Part shown: positions 42,799-50,699 of the stretch, piece after piece | Position numbering within the stretch: the first letter of the stretch is position 1 | How the letters are laid out: every line of letters begins with the position of its first letter | Source of the DNA: Amaricoccus macauensis_A | Lineage (GTDB): Bacteria; Pseudomonadota; Alphaproteobacteria; Rhodobacterales; Rhodobacteraceae | Length of the DNA: 64,000 bases | Reading direction: 5' to 3' | Assembly (NCBI RefSeq): GCF_049800915.1 | Contig: NZ_JBNAFY010000006.1 | Span: forward strand, 186,001-250,000 | The notes under the pieces: generated by a model | What the model was told of the DNA's origin: nothing | The model's database searches: none | What the model saw: only the letters and a program-made list of their open reading frames with translations | Program-made: the position numbers and the translations under genes

Positions 42799-43821
42799 AT
42801 GGGTTATCGCATCGCCGTCGTCGGTGCCACGGGCAACGTGGGCCGTGAAATGCTGAACATCCTCGCCGAGCGGGAATTCCCCGTGGACGAGATCGCCGTT
42901 CTTGCTTCGCGCAAGAGCCTTGGTACCGAATGTTCCTTCGGCGACAAAACCCTGAAGACCGACGATCTTGACACGTTCGACTTCACCGGTTGGGACATGG
43001 CGCTCTTTGCCATCGGCTCCGAGGCCACGAAACAGTATGCTCCCAAGGCCGCCAAGGCCGGCTGCGTGGTGATCGACAACTCGTCGCTCTATCGCTACGA
43101 GCCCGACGTTCCGCTGATCGTACCGGAAGTGAACCCGGACGCGATCGAGGGTTACGCGAAGCGCAACATCATCGCCAATCCGAATTGCTCGACCGCTCAG
43201 ATGGTCGTGGCACTCAAGCCGCTGCACGACCGCGCGACGATCAAGCGCGTCGTCGTCTCGACCTATCAGTCCGTTTCCGGTTCCGGCAAGGAAGCGATGG
43301 ACGAACTGTGGAACCAGACCAAGGGTCTCTACGTGCCGGGACAGGAAGTCGAGCCGAGCGTCTATCCGAAACAGATCGCCTTCAACGTCATCCCGCACAT
43401 CGATGTGTTCATGGAAGATGGCTACACGAAGGAAGAGTGGAAGATGGTCGCCGAGACCAAGAAGATCGTGGACCCCAAGATCAAGGTCACCGCGACCTGC
43501 GTCCGCGTTCCGGTTTTCGTCGGCCATTCCGAGGCGGTCAACGTCGAGTTCGAGGATCCGCTCGACGAGGACGAGGCCCGCGACATTCTCCGCGAGGCGC
43601 CGGGCTGTCTGGTCGTCGACAAGCGCGAGGACGGTGGCTACACCACGCCGGTCGAATGCGTCGGCGATTACGCAACCTTCATCAGCCGCATCCGGACCGA
43701 TCCGACGATCGACAATGGCCTGGCGATGTGGGTGGTTTCGGACAACCTGCGCAAGGGTGCCGCCCTCAATGCCGTGCAGATTGCCGAGCTTCTGGGTCGC
43801 CGCGTTCTGAAGAAGGGCTGA
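42799..43821 (+). CDS. asd: Aspartate-semialdehyde dehydrogenase
   Basis: Asd reduces aspartyl phosphate to aspartate semialdehyde, the branch point to lysine/diaminopimelate, threonine and methionine. The 340-residue enzyme has the NADP loop VGATGNVGREML, the catalytic Cys in NPNCSTAQMV, QSVSGSGKEAMDEL, RVPVFVGHSEAVNVEF and a C-terminal DNLRKGAALNAVQIAE. The ATG at 42799 follows GGAGAG; an upstream extension to 42601 lacks similarity to the family. The 241-bp gap before it holds no other gene. A strong terminator follows. Confidence 0.97.
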   Translation: MGYRIAVVGATGNVGREMLNILAEREFPVDEIAVLASRKSLGTECSFGDKTLKTDDLDTFDFTGWDMALFAIGSEATKQYAPKAAKAGCVVIDNSSLYRYEPDVPLIVPEVNPDAIEGYAKRNIIANPNCSTAQMVVALKPLHDRATIKRVVVSTYQSVSGSGKEAMDELWNQTKGLYVPGQEVEPSVYPKQIAFNVIPHIDVFMEDGYTKEEWKMVAETKKIVDPKIKVTATCVRVPVFVGHSEAVNVEFEDPLDEDEARDILREAPGCLVVDKREDGGYTTPVECVGDYATFISRIRTDPTIDNGLAMWVVSDNLRKGAALNAVQIAELLGRRVLKKG

Positions 43822-43843
43822 TCGACCAGAACTATTAATCATA

Positions 43844-43876
43844 TGCGGGGCCGCTTGATGCAGCCCCGCATTTTTT
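43844..43876 (+). terminator. Intrinsic terminator of asd
   Basis: TGCGGGGC and GCCCCGCA pair over 8 bp, followed directly by six Ts at 43871-43876. It is the best intrinsic terminator in the window and separates asd from the convergent stress operon. Confidence 0.88.
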
Positions 43877-43891
43877 GTGACTAGAAGGTGT

Positions 43892-44983
43892 TCAGACCTT
43901 GGTGTCTTCGTCGCGGCGAACGCTTTCGCCCACGCCCTGACGCTCGCTTTCCTTGCGACCGGCTTCTGCCACACGCTCAGCAGCAGCGCGAACCTTCGCC
44001 TCGGCGCGATCCACCGCCTCACGTCCATCGGGCGTCTCAGTGTTGGCGGAATCCGCGGTCTCGTCAGCCATGTTTGCGGCTTCATCGACCATCGCTTCAC
44101 CAACCGCCTTCATTTTGGCGCCTTCGGTTTCCGCGACACGGCGGGCCGTATCCTTGGCACGGGCCGAGGTCTTGCCGAACAGGCGGTTCTCGGTCTGCGA
44201 CGCCGGCATGGAACTGCCGAAGGCCGCGCCCAATGCGAGGGCCAGCGCGCCGAAGACGAGCGGTTGCTCCTGCATCATGGAGTCGAGCGAGTTCCGACCC
44301 CGACGACCGGCTGCCGTCGCCCGTTCGTGGGCGCTGCGAGCATTGCGGCGCATCGCGCGACCTGCATCGGACATAGCGCCCTGAGCCTGCCCGGCCCGGT
44401 CACGGATTGCATCGGACGCGCTTTCGGCACCTGCACGTGCCTTGTCTGCTGCATTCCGACCGCCTTCGGCAACTCGACTGGCCGCATCCTTTGCACCGGA
44501 CGCGGCGCGCTTGGCTACACCATCCGATGAGGAATCGGACGTGCCTGCGGTTGAGACGGTATAGGCGCCGCCACCGGAGGTGTTCTTCGGCGGCATCAGC
44601 GGATCGTGGTAGGGTTCCGTGTAGCCGACGCCGCGCGCCGGGGTGTCGAAATCCTCGTCATCGCGCCAGTCGTCCGAACCGTAGTCGTCGCGGTAGGACG
44701 ACCGTTCCAAGCGCGGACCGCCACCACCGGCCATCAGCCAGGCAATTCCGACCGAGGTCAGCAGCACTGGAAGCGGGTTGTCACGCAGGGTGCGCCCGAG
44801 GTTGCGGCTGACTTCCCCACCGTTTTCGCTGACCGCCTTGACGACCTGATCGATGATCCCGTCCCGGCTTGCTCGGGCCTGAAGCTCGTCGATCGTATTG
44901 GAGACCGTGCGGCGCTGGGTCTCAACATCGCGTTCTAGTTCGCCGACACTGCGCGAACCCGGATCTGTCGTAGTCACTGCCAT
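43892..44983 (-). CDS. DUF3618 envelope-stress-type protein with long Ala-rich tail
   Basis: The 363-residue protein starts with a DUF3618 domain (SVGELERDVETQRRTVSNTIDEL, about residues 12-40) and has a hydrophobic stretch NPLPVLLTSVGIAWLMAG near 70-87, followed by a long low-complexity, Ala/Arg/Asp-rich region (RVAEGGRNAADKARAG type repeats) and a second hydrophobic patch. DUF3618 proteins are membrane-associated, of unknown function, and often stress-induced. It is last in a four-gene set with holin-like and small membrane proteins and overlaps the upstream gene by one base. Confidence 0.8.
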   Translation of the reverse strand: MAVTTTDPGSRSVGELERDVETQRRTVSNTIDELQARASRDGIIDQVVKAVSENGGEVSRNLGRTLRDNPLPVLLTSVGIAWLMAGGGGPRLERSSYRDDYGSDDWRDDEDFDTPARGVGYTEPYHDPLMPPKNTSGGGAYTVSTAGTSDSSSDGVAKRAASGAKDAASRVAEGGRNAADKARAGAESASDAIRDRAGQAQGAMSDAGRAMRRNARSAHERATAAGRRGRNSLDSMMQEQPLVFGALALALGAAFGSSMPASQTENRLFGKTSARAKDTARRVAETEGAKMKAVGEAMVDEAANMADETADSANTETPDGREAVDRAEAKVRAAAERVAEAGRKESERQGVGESVRRDEDTKV

Positions 44984-45372
44984 TACACTTTCTCCTTAAT
45001 CATCTCAGCGTCGCGCATCGTGGCGCGGGCGGTGCGCTCGGGTGCGAGATTGCTGGCCTTAAGCGAGCTGGCTCCTTTCGCGGCGAGCCCGATCGCACAA
45101 AGGGCAATCGCACCACCCACGATCACCGCAGACCAGACGGCCGGAATACCGGCTTCGACCAGCGCCGAAACCAGCGCCGCCGAAAGCACGTTGAGTGCTA
45201 CGATGCTGAAGACGAGGGCTGCGACCAGCGTGCCGAGAGCAACGGCGATCTGCGTCGATTTCGAGCTCATCTCGGCCCGAAGCAACTGAACTTCCTTGCG
45301 GAACAGGTCGGTGATGTTACCGACGAGATCCGTCATCAGCGCGGGCGTCGAACGTTCGTTCAAATCCTGCAT
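44983..45372 (-). CDS. Holin-X-like (phage holin 3_6 family) small membrane protein
   Basis: The 129-residue protein has two adjacent membrane helices (about residues 42-65 and 76-100), preceded by the family motif LVGNITDLFRKEVQLLRAEMSSK. Despite the name, members are chromosomal membrane proteins in many bacteria and are usually found with DUF3618 genes, as here; no phage genes are nearby. The function is unknown, probably linked to the cell envelope under stress. Confidence 0.82.
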   Translation of the reverse strand: MQDLNERSTPALMTDLVGNITDLFRKEVQLLRAEMSSKSTQIAVALGTLVAALVFSIVALNVLSAALVSALVEAGIPAVWSAVIVGGAIALCAIGLAAKGASSLKASNLAPERTARATMRDAEMIKEKV

Positions 45373-45375
45373 GTC

Positions 45376-46014
45376 TTATACTCCCGTCGGGTTGGTGATG
45401 CGGCCGGCCGGCGTGGTTTCGGTCGGACGATGTGGCGCGGGCGTATCCACGGGCACAGGTCCGGCCGAACTCGGCATGGGCGCGGGACGTGGAGACGGAG
45501 GCAGCGGGCGATCCACGGTCTTCCGGGATTCAGCCATCCGTGGCGCAGAGTCATCTTCCGCGGGATCGGTTGCACGGGCGAAACGTGCCATCGCGAAACC
45601 GGCCAACGCAGCCCCACCGAGGAACGCTGCAGGGTTTTTGCGGGCCAGATCGGAAAGACCCGATGCCATTTCCGAGAGGCTCTTGCCTTCGACGCTGCGG
45701 GAGATCTGCTTCAGCCCGTCGGCGGCCTCGTGAAGAAGGTCGCGCTGAAGCGGCGAATCCTCGAGTTCTGCTGCGGCAGCTTCCAGCCCATCCGCAGTGC
45801 GGCGCACCTCACCGGCGGCATCCTTCTTGGCCGCCTCGGCCTTGTCCATCGCCATGGCGCTGGCGTCCTGCAGACCGGCTTCCGCCTGGGCGCGAGCATC
45901 GTCGAACCGTTCCCTGGCGCGCTCTGCTGCTTCACGACCTGTTGCTTCCAGACCTTCTTTGCCGGAAAGCGTCTCACTCTGCGGTGTAGATTTATCGTGT
46001 TCCATAGTATTCAT
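45376..46014 (-). CDS. Coiled-coil, membrane-associated stress-operon protein
   Basis: The 212-residue product is rich in Ala, Glu and Arg over the first 100 residues (EGLEATGREAAERARERFDDA, a predicted coiled coil). It has one short hydrophobic stretch, NPAAFLGGAALAGFAMARFA, around residue 145, and a Pro-rich tail. I do not recognise a characterised family, but the composition and the neighbours (DUF3618, holin-X) suggest an envelope or membrane-curvature role. AGGAG precedes the ATG at 46014. It lies between a 24-residue peptide gene and the holin-X gene. Confidence 0.7.
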   Translation of the reverse strand: MNTMEHDKSTPQSETLSGKEGLEATGREAAERARERFDDARAQAEAGLQDASAMAMDKAEAAKKDAAGEVRRTADGLEAAAAELEDSPLQRDLLHEAADGLKQISRSVEGKSLSEMASGLSDLARKNPAAFLGGAALAGFAMARFARATDPAEDDSAPRMAESRKTVDRPLPPSPRPAPMPSSAGPVPVDTPAPHRPTETTPAGRITNPTGV

Positions 46015-46049
46015 CACTTCTCCTGTTCGGTGATTTCTTTCGACTGCGC

Positions 46050-46124
46050 TCAAGCCAATCCAACAAGAGACAGAACAGCGAGAATCACCACAATCACACC
46101 GATCAGCCAGAAAATATTATGCAT
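46050..46124 (-). CDS. 24-residue membrane peptide at the head of the stress operon
   Basis: The frame encodes MHNIFWLIGVIVVILAVLSL plus VGLA and a stop. AGGAGAGG sits at a good distance from the ATG at 46124. Nearly the entire peptide is one hydrophobic helix, like the very short single-span proteins often annotated as hypothetical in proteobacteria. It is first after the EcfG-like promoter and 35 bp before the next gene. The combination of ribosome-binding site, promoter and composition makes it likely to be translated. Confidence 0.65.
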   Translation of the reverse strand: MHNIFWLIGVIVVILAVLSLVGLA

Positions 46125-46196
46125 GACATACCTCTCCTTTTTACGTGCTGTGGCCCCGCGATTTCGCGGCTGCCTCAGCAAGTGATTTGGGTCGTT

Positions 46197-46221
46197 AACG
46201 TCGCGTGGCTGGAATTGTTCC
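46197..46221 (-). promoter_or_regulatory. EcfG-type (general stress sigma) promoter
   Basis: On the minus strand GGAAC (46221-46217) and CGTT (46200-46197) are separated by 16 bp, matching the alphaproteobacterial EcfG consensus GGAAC-N16/17-CGTT. It lies 72 bp upstream of the first codon of the 24-residue peptide gene, ahead of genes whose families are typical of the general stress response. Confidence 0.65.
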
Positions 46222-46462
46222 CGGAAATCCGGCCGACAACGCGCCTCTCAGAAAGTTTACCAAGGGCGCCTTTGCGCAGTAGTGGCACAGGTCACGGCGA
46301 AGGTTGCCGGAATGCGATAGAGCTGCATTCTCGATAAACACATAACTTTTTGTAAAATTACCGCAGCCCCTCTCTATCGCTGGGCGTGCTGGGTTGGGGT
46401 GGCGCATTCCCGCGTCGTGGAACAGGCCCGGCACGACATGCGCACCGGGCCGCCAGGAATGG

Positions 46463-47491
46463 TCAGGCGTCAGAGGATCGCGCCCAGAGGTTGATATCCT
46501 CTTCGGTCGCGTATTGATCGATCAAGCTCAACTCTTCTGCGGTGAATTCGAGATTGTTCACCGCTTCCGCACAATCGGCCACCTGCTCCGGGCGCGAGGC
46601 CCCGATCAGCGCGGTGGTGATACCCTCGTCCCGCAGCACCCAGGCAATCGCCATCTGCGCCAGTGTCTGTCCACGGGCCTGCGCGATCTCATTGAGTTTT
46701 TGCAAATGCGTGATCGCCTTGTCACTCAGCATGGAGGGTTTCAGCGACTTGCCCAGCGTTGCGCGCGAGCCTTCCGGGATACCCTTGAGGTATTTCGATG
46801 TGAGCATTCCCTGCGCCAATGGCGTGAAGGCAATAGACCCGACACCAAGCTCGGCGAGCGTTTCCTTCAACCCGTCACGCTCCACCCAGCGGTTGAGCAT
46901 GTTGTAGCTCGGCTGGTGAATGAGCAGTGGCGTGCCCATTTCCTTCAGGATCCGGCAGGCTTCCCGCGTGCGATCCGAATTGTAGGAGGAAATGCCCACA
47001 TAGAGAGCCTTTCCTTGCCGCACGATGGAATCGAGGGCTCCCATCGTCTCCTCGAGCGGCGTATCCGGATCGAAGCGATGGGAATAGAAGATATCGACAT
47101 AGTCGAGACCCATACGTTTCAGCGACTGATCGCAGGATGCCATGAGATACTTGCGGCTGCCCCAGGCCCCGTAGGGTCCGGGCCACATGTCGTAACCTGC
47201 CTTGCTCGAGATCACCAATTCGTCCCGATAGCCGCGAAAATCCGTTCGCAGCATCTCGCCGAACGCTTCCTCGGCACTGCCCGGCGGCGGGCCGTAGTTG
47301 TTGGCAAGATCGAAATGGGTGATGCCCCGGTCAAAGGCCTCCCGGCAGATCGCACGCTTGGTATCGAGCCGCGAATCTTCTCCGAAATTGTGCCAGAGCC
47401 CCAGCGAGATCGCGGGAAGCTTGAGCCCCGATCGCCCGCATCGGCGGTATTTCATGGTCTCGTAGCGTGCATCGGATGGTGTGTAGGTCAT
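46463..47491 (-). CDS. Aldo-keto reductase, YghZ/L-glyceraldehyde-3-phosphate reductase type
   Basis: The 342-residue NADPH enzyme has the AKR tetrad: Asp in THFDLANNYG, the Tyr four residues later, Lys in ISSKAGYDMWPGPYG and His in IFYSHRFDPD. The segments NNYGPPPGSAEEAFGE and MWPGPYGAWGSRKYL are those of YghZ, which reduces methylglyoxal and L-glyceraldehyde 3-phosphate. It is on the strand of the stress operon but separated from it by about 340 bp. A palindrome lies upstream in its leader. Confidence 0.9.
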   Translation of the reverse strand: MTYTPSDARYETMKYRRCGRSGLKLPAISLGLWHNFGEDSRLDTKRAICREAFDRGITHFDLANNYGPPPGSAEEAFGEMLRTDFRGYRDELVISSKAGYDMWPGPYGAWGSRKYLMASCDQSLKRMGLDYVDIFYSHRFDPDTPLEETMGALDSIVRQGKALYVGISSYNSDRTREACRILKEMGTPLLIHQPSYNMLNRWVERDGLKETLAELGVGSIAFTPLAQGMLTSKYLKGIPEGSRATLGKSLKPSMLSDKAITHLQKLNEIAQARGQTLAQMAIAWVLRDEGITTALIGASRPEQVADCAEAVNNLEFTAEELSLIDQYATEEDINLWARSSDA

Positions 47492-47516
47492 ACAGCCCTC
47501 AATCTTCGTCTTTTGC

Positions 47517-47528
47517 TACCGTTCGGTA
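47517..47528. promoter_or_regulatory. Palindromic candidate operator TACCG-TT-CGGTA
   Basis: An inverted repeat with 5-bp arms lies 26 bp before the aldo-keto reductase start, in the 223-bp gap to the divergent ABC permease. Adjacent TAACCG extends its partial symmetry. It could bind a TetR-type regulator, but nothing here identifies which. Confidence 0.3.
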
Positions 47529-47714
47529 ACCGAGTTCATACCGGGAGGCAAATCGTGCATACGGCGGCAAAGGCAAGCGCCAGTATTGTGATACTTTCCT
47601 CTGAGACCGCCGGGGAGCAACATCTATCGACCAAAGTCTGCACCGGTCTCACGTTCGAGGACCATGGATCAGCCGCCTCTTGCATGAGACACTGCGACCG
47701 GGAGGAAATCGGGC

Positions 47715-48476
47715 TTGATCAAACGCCGGAAAGACAGGGTAGACCCAAGAGTCATGGTCGCCTCACTCGGCGCATTCCTGCTTTTCTGGGCTCTGCTGTC
47801 GGCCCTCAAGGGCGATCCGAGCATCCTGCCTTCTCCAATCGCCGTCTGGCAGGCCTTGGTCAACCAGTTGCTCGCGGGCAAGCTCCTCTACCATGTCTGG
47901 ATGACACTGCTGCGGGTGATTGCCGCCTTCTCGATCTCGATGGTGATCGGAACCGGGCTCGGCATGGCTCTAGGCACCTGGCCACGCTTCAACCGATGGG
48001 CCGATCCCTGGGTCGTTGTGTTCCTGAACCTTCCAGCCCTTGTGGTGATCGTGCTCTGCTATCTCTGGATCGGCCTGAATGATGTGGCCGCGATCACGGC
48101 CGTTGCCATCAACAAGATTGCCATGGTCTCGGTCACCGTCCGGGAAGGCATGTTCGTTCTCGATCGGGGCATTGCCGAAATGGCTCAGGTCTACCGCCTT
48201 GGCCGGTGGACCCGCTTCCGCCATATCCTCCTGCCGCAACTCGCCCCGTTTCTTGCCGCAAGCGTGCGCAATGGGCTGGCCGTCATCTGGAAAATCGTGC
48301 TGGTGGTCGAGTTCCTGGGCCGCTCGAACGGCGTCGGCTTCCAGATCCATCTCTATTTCCAGCTCTTCGATGTGGCGAATGTCCTGGCTTATTCCCTCAG
48401 CTTCGTCGCTGTCATGCTGGCAATCGAATACCTGATCGTGAAACCCTTCGAGCGACGGACGACTACCCCCCGTTAA
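47715..48476 (+). CDS. NitT/TauT-type ABC importer permease (TTG start, orphan)
   Basis: The 253-residue inner-membrane permease has five to six helices and the EAA loop in YRLGRWTRFRHILLPQLAPFLAAS, the SsuC/TauC class. The N-terminal LPSPIAVWQALVNQLL is also typical. The start is a TTG with GGGAGG a normal distance upstream; an ATG at 47754 is less likely. It has no ATPase or binding-protein neighbour. The best candidates for its partners are encoded at 40919-42557 on the opposite strand. Confidence 0.87.
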   Translation: MIKRRKDRVDPRVMVASLGAFLLFWALLSALKGDPSILPSPIAVWQALVNQLLAGKLLYHVWMTLLRVIAAFSISMVIGTGLGMALGTWPRFNRWADPWVVVFLNLPALVVIVLCYLWIGLNDVAAITAVAINKIAMVSVTVREGMFVLDRGIAEMAQVYRLGRWTRFRHILLPQLAPFLAASVRNGLAVIWKIVLVVEFLGRSNGVGFQIHLYFQLFDVANVLAYSLSFVAVMLAIEYLIVKPFERRTTTPR

Positions 48477-48565
48477 CCTTTTCCGCGGCGGAAGTGAGGG
48501 GGCTTGAGGAAGGATCATTGATCCGGTTCACTGGCTCCGTCCGCGGATCATCACCAGAAAGCCAC

Positions 48566-49039
48566 ATGACCGAAACGCCCTCAGTTCTCTTCGTCTGTCT
48601 CGGCAATATCTGCCGCTCACCACTGGCCGAAGCCGCAATGCGACTGGCCGCCAGTGATGCCGGTGTCGATATCGAGGTCGATTCCGCCGGCACAAGTGGC
48701 TGGCATGTGGGCGAGCCTCCGGACGACCGGGCACGGGCAACCGCGTTGCGCCATGGAACGGACATCGGGGGCTATCGTGGCCGTCAGGTGGATCGCGAGG
48801 ATTTCACGCGCTTCACCCACATCATCGCGCTTGATCGCAGCAACATGGCAAAGCTGAAGGCCCTTCGACCCAAGGACTCCACCGCGAAGCTGAGCATGTT
48901 GATGGATCACGTTCCGGGCGACGGGGGGCGGGATGTGAAAGATCCCTACTACGGCGGCGCATCCGGTTTCGAGGACACGTGGTCGGTTGTGACGAAGGGC
49001 GCAGAGGGTCTTCTTCAGGCCATTCGGTCCGGGGAATGA
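48566..49039 (+). CDS. Low-molecular-weight protein-tyrosine phosphatase
   Basis: The 157-residue enzyme has the P-loop VCLGNICRSPLAE (CX5R nucleophile), the WHVGEPPDDRA loop and the acid loop DVKDPYYGG with the catalytic Asp. These mark an LMW-PTP rather than an arsenate reductase. Targets in bacteria include tyrosine kinases of polysaccharide export, but none is nearby. Its stop overlaps the start of the fructosamine kinase-like gene (ATGA), so the two are coupled. Confidence 0.92.
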   Translation: MTETPSVLFVCLGNICRSPLAEAAMRLAASDAGVDIEVDSAGTSGWHVGEPPDDRARATALRHGTDIGGYRGRQVDREDFTRFTHIIALDRSNMAKLKALRPKDSTAKLSMLMDHVPGDGGRDVKDPYYGGASGFEDTWSVVTKGAEGLLQAIRSGE

Positions 49040-49842
49040 CCAATCTCGCCGCTCATGCGTCCCGTTTGCTCGGTCGAGGCGCCATCGGTTCCACGCCACT
49101 CCATGGCGGCGATCTTTCCGAGATCCAGATGGTCACGCTCGAAGGCGGCACCCGCCTCGTAGCGAAATCGGGCGAGACCGCCAAGACCGAAGCGGACATG
49201 CTTGCGGCCATCCGCGCCGCAGACGTTCCCGCACCGGCCGTTCTGGCCTGTGACGAAACAATGCTCGTTCTTGAGTTGCTCCCCGACGACGGCTCGCTGT
49301 CAAATACCTGGGCGGATCTCGGCGAGAAGATCCGCAGACTGCACGCGGCCTTGGGATCAGCATATGGGTGGGAAAAGGACTACCGTTTCCATACGGTTTC
49401 CATACCGAATATGTATGCCGAGTCATGGCCCCAATTCTGGGCCGAGCGCCGGCTTTTGCCGTCCCTGCCCCATGTCGCTGCAAGCTTCGTTCCCCGTATC
49501 GAAAAACTTGCAGCCCGGCTTGGCGAGATCCTGCCCACAACCCCTCCCCCGTCCCTGCTGCATGGGGATCTGTGGTCGGGTAACATTTTGTCCTACAAGG
49601 GAAAAACAAGCGGGCTTATCGATCCGGCCTGCTATTACGGGCACGGGGAGGTTGATCTCGCCATGCTCCATCTTTTCGCCTCGCCCGGCCCGGAATTCCA
49701 GGCAGGTTACGGAGAGCTCGAAGCAGGATGGGAGGCAAGACTTCCAATATACCAGCTCTGGCCTGCTTTGGTGCATCTCCGCCTCTTCGGCAGCGGTTAT
49801 TCCGGCATGGTCGACCGGATGCTGCGCGCGGCAGGTGTCTGA
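49036..49842 (+). CDS. Fructosamine/ketosamine-3-kinase family protein
   Basis: The 268-residue protein kinase-like enzyme shows the family's start (PLHGGDLSEIQMVTLEGGTRLVAK), a later LLPSLPH and the catalytic loop LLHGDLWSGNIL, with the metal Asp in GLIDPACYYGHGEVDLAM. Members phosphorylate ketosamines on glycated proteins so that the sugar is released (deglycation). Coupling with a small phosphatase gene (YfbR/Ptp-type) is common for FN3K-like genes. The real substrate is inferred. Confidence 0.87.
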   Translation: MTNLAAHASRLLGRGAIGSTPLHGGDLSEIQMVTLEGGTRLVAKSGETAKTEADMLAAIRAADVPAPAVLACDETMLVLELLPDDGSLSNTWADLGEKIRRLHAALGSAYGWEKDYRFHTVSIPNMYAESWPQFWAERRLLPSLPHVAASFVPRIEKLAARLGEILPTTPPPSLLHGDLWSGNILSYKGKTSGLIDPACYYGHGEVDLAMLHLFASPGPEFQAGYGELEAGWEARLPIYQLWPALVHLRLFGSGYSGMVDRMLRAAGV

Positions 49843-49864
49843 ACAAACTTGTGAAATATTGCTG

Positions 49865-50485
49865 TCAGACCAGCGCAGGATCTTCGAGATAAAGCCGCAA
49901 CATCCGCCGGATTTCCGTGCGCATCAGGGAATCTGACGCTGGATTCGCGACCAATCCGGGTGCATGGGCCGCATCCGCAAGGTGTAGCACAAGGATGGCC
50001 GAAACCATTGCGCGCGAAGGCGACAGAGGAGGCTCCGCCCGTCGCAGCCGATCCGCAATTCTCGCGCAGATCATGTCCCGCATCTGCTTCCTGGCAGCCG
50101 GATCGAGATCGTGCCGTTCACTTATGACGCGGAATGCCGGATCCTTGTTCCCGCAATCCACCAGCGCGTCGAATGCCTCGACCGCAATCTCGGAAGGCGG
50201 CCGATCACAAGCGCCCAGACCATCGAGACAGGCCAGAACGGCGGAGAGCCCATCCTTCTCGATCTCCTGGACAATGTGCTGTTTCGTCGGGAAATATTGA
50301 TAGAGCGACCCGATCGAGGCCCCGGCCTCCGCGGCAATCGCACTCATGGTTGTGCCGTCGTAGCCAAGATCCACGAAGAGTCCTTTGGCCGTTTGTTTGA
50401 GCAGATCAACCCTCAGACGACCTTTCTGCGTCCGTGGTACGCGCCCCTTGGCATTGGTTTTGCTGCAATCTGGAGACATTTTCAT
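49865..50485 (-). CDS. TetR-family transcriptional regulator
   Basis: The first 60 residues after a basic leader carry the TetR DNA-binding domain: LLKQTAKGLFVDLGYDGTTMSAIAAEAGASIGSLYQYFPTKQHIVQEI, here cited by position (about 28-75). The C-terminal ligand-binding part is all-helical and not assignable. The product is 206 residues. The ATG at 50485 is the best start that keeps the domain whole. It is convergent with the fructosamine kinase-like gene and divergent from the RimB-RimK fusion, which might be its target. Confidence 0.86.
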   Translation of the reverse strand: MKMSPDCSKTNAKGRVPRTQKGRLRVDLLKQTAKGLFVDLGYDGTTMSAIAAEAGASIGSLYQYFPTKQHIVQEIEKDGLSAVLACLDGLGACDRPPSEIAVEAFDALVDCGNKDPAFRVISERHDLDPAARKQMRDMICARIADRLRRAEPPLSPSRAMVSAILVLHLADAAHAPGLVANPASDSLMRTEIRRMLRLYLEDPALV

Positions 50486-50699
50486 TTCTGCGCCCCCAAG
50501 GATCCGATTTCCCCTGTTTGCTTCAATATGCAGGATGGCGAAGAAACGAGCCATCGATCCACTGGTTGAATACGATCTATACACGCACAGCTTGCAGGTA
50601 TGTTCAACTATGCCGTGAAGTTTTTCGTGGGCTGGCATGATCCCCCTCCATCGAAGTATGGGGGAGGCCAAGAGGCAGGGGAATTCTGGGAGAATCGAT

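Noticed and set aside
44983..45372. Holin-like gene as a sign of prophage
   Set aside because: The family is chromosomal in many bacteria, and no integrase, lysin, capsid or attachment site is nearby.
49384..49406. Two adjacent GTTTCCATAC copies suggesting a repeat array
   Set aside because: They lie in frame inside the fructosamine kinase-like gene and occur only twice; coincidence of codons.
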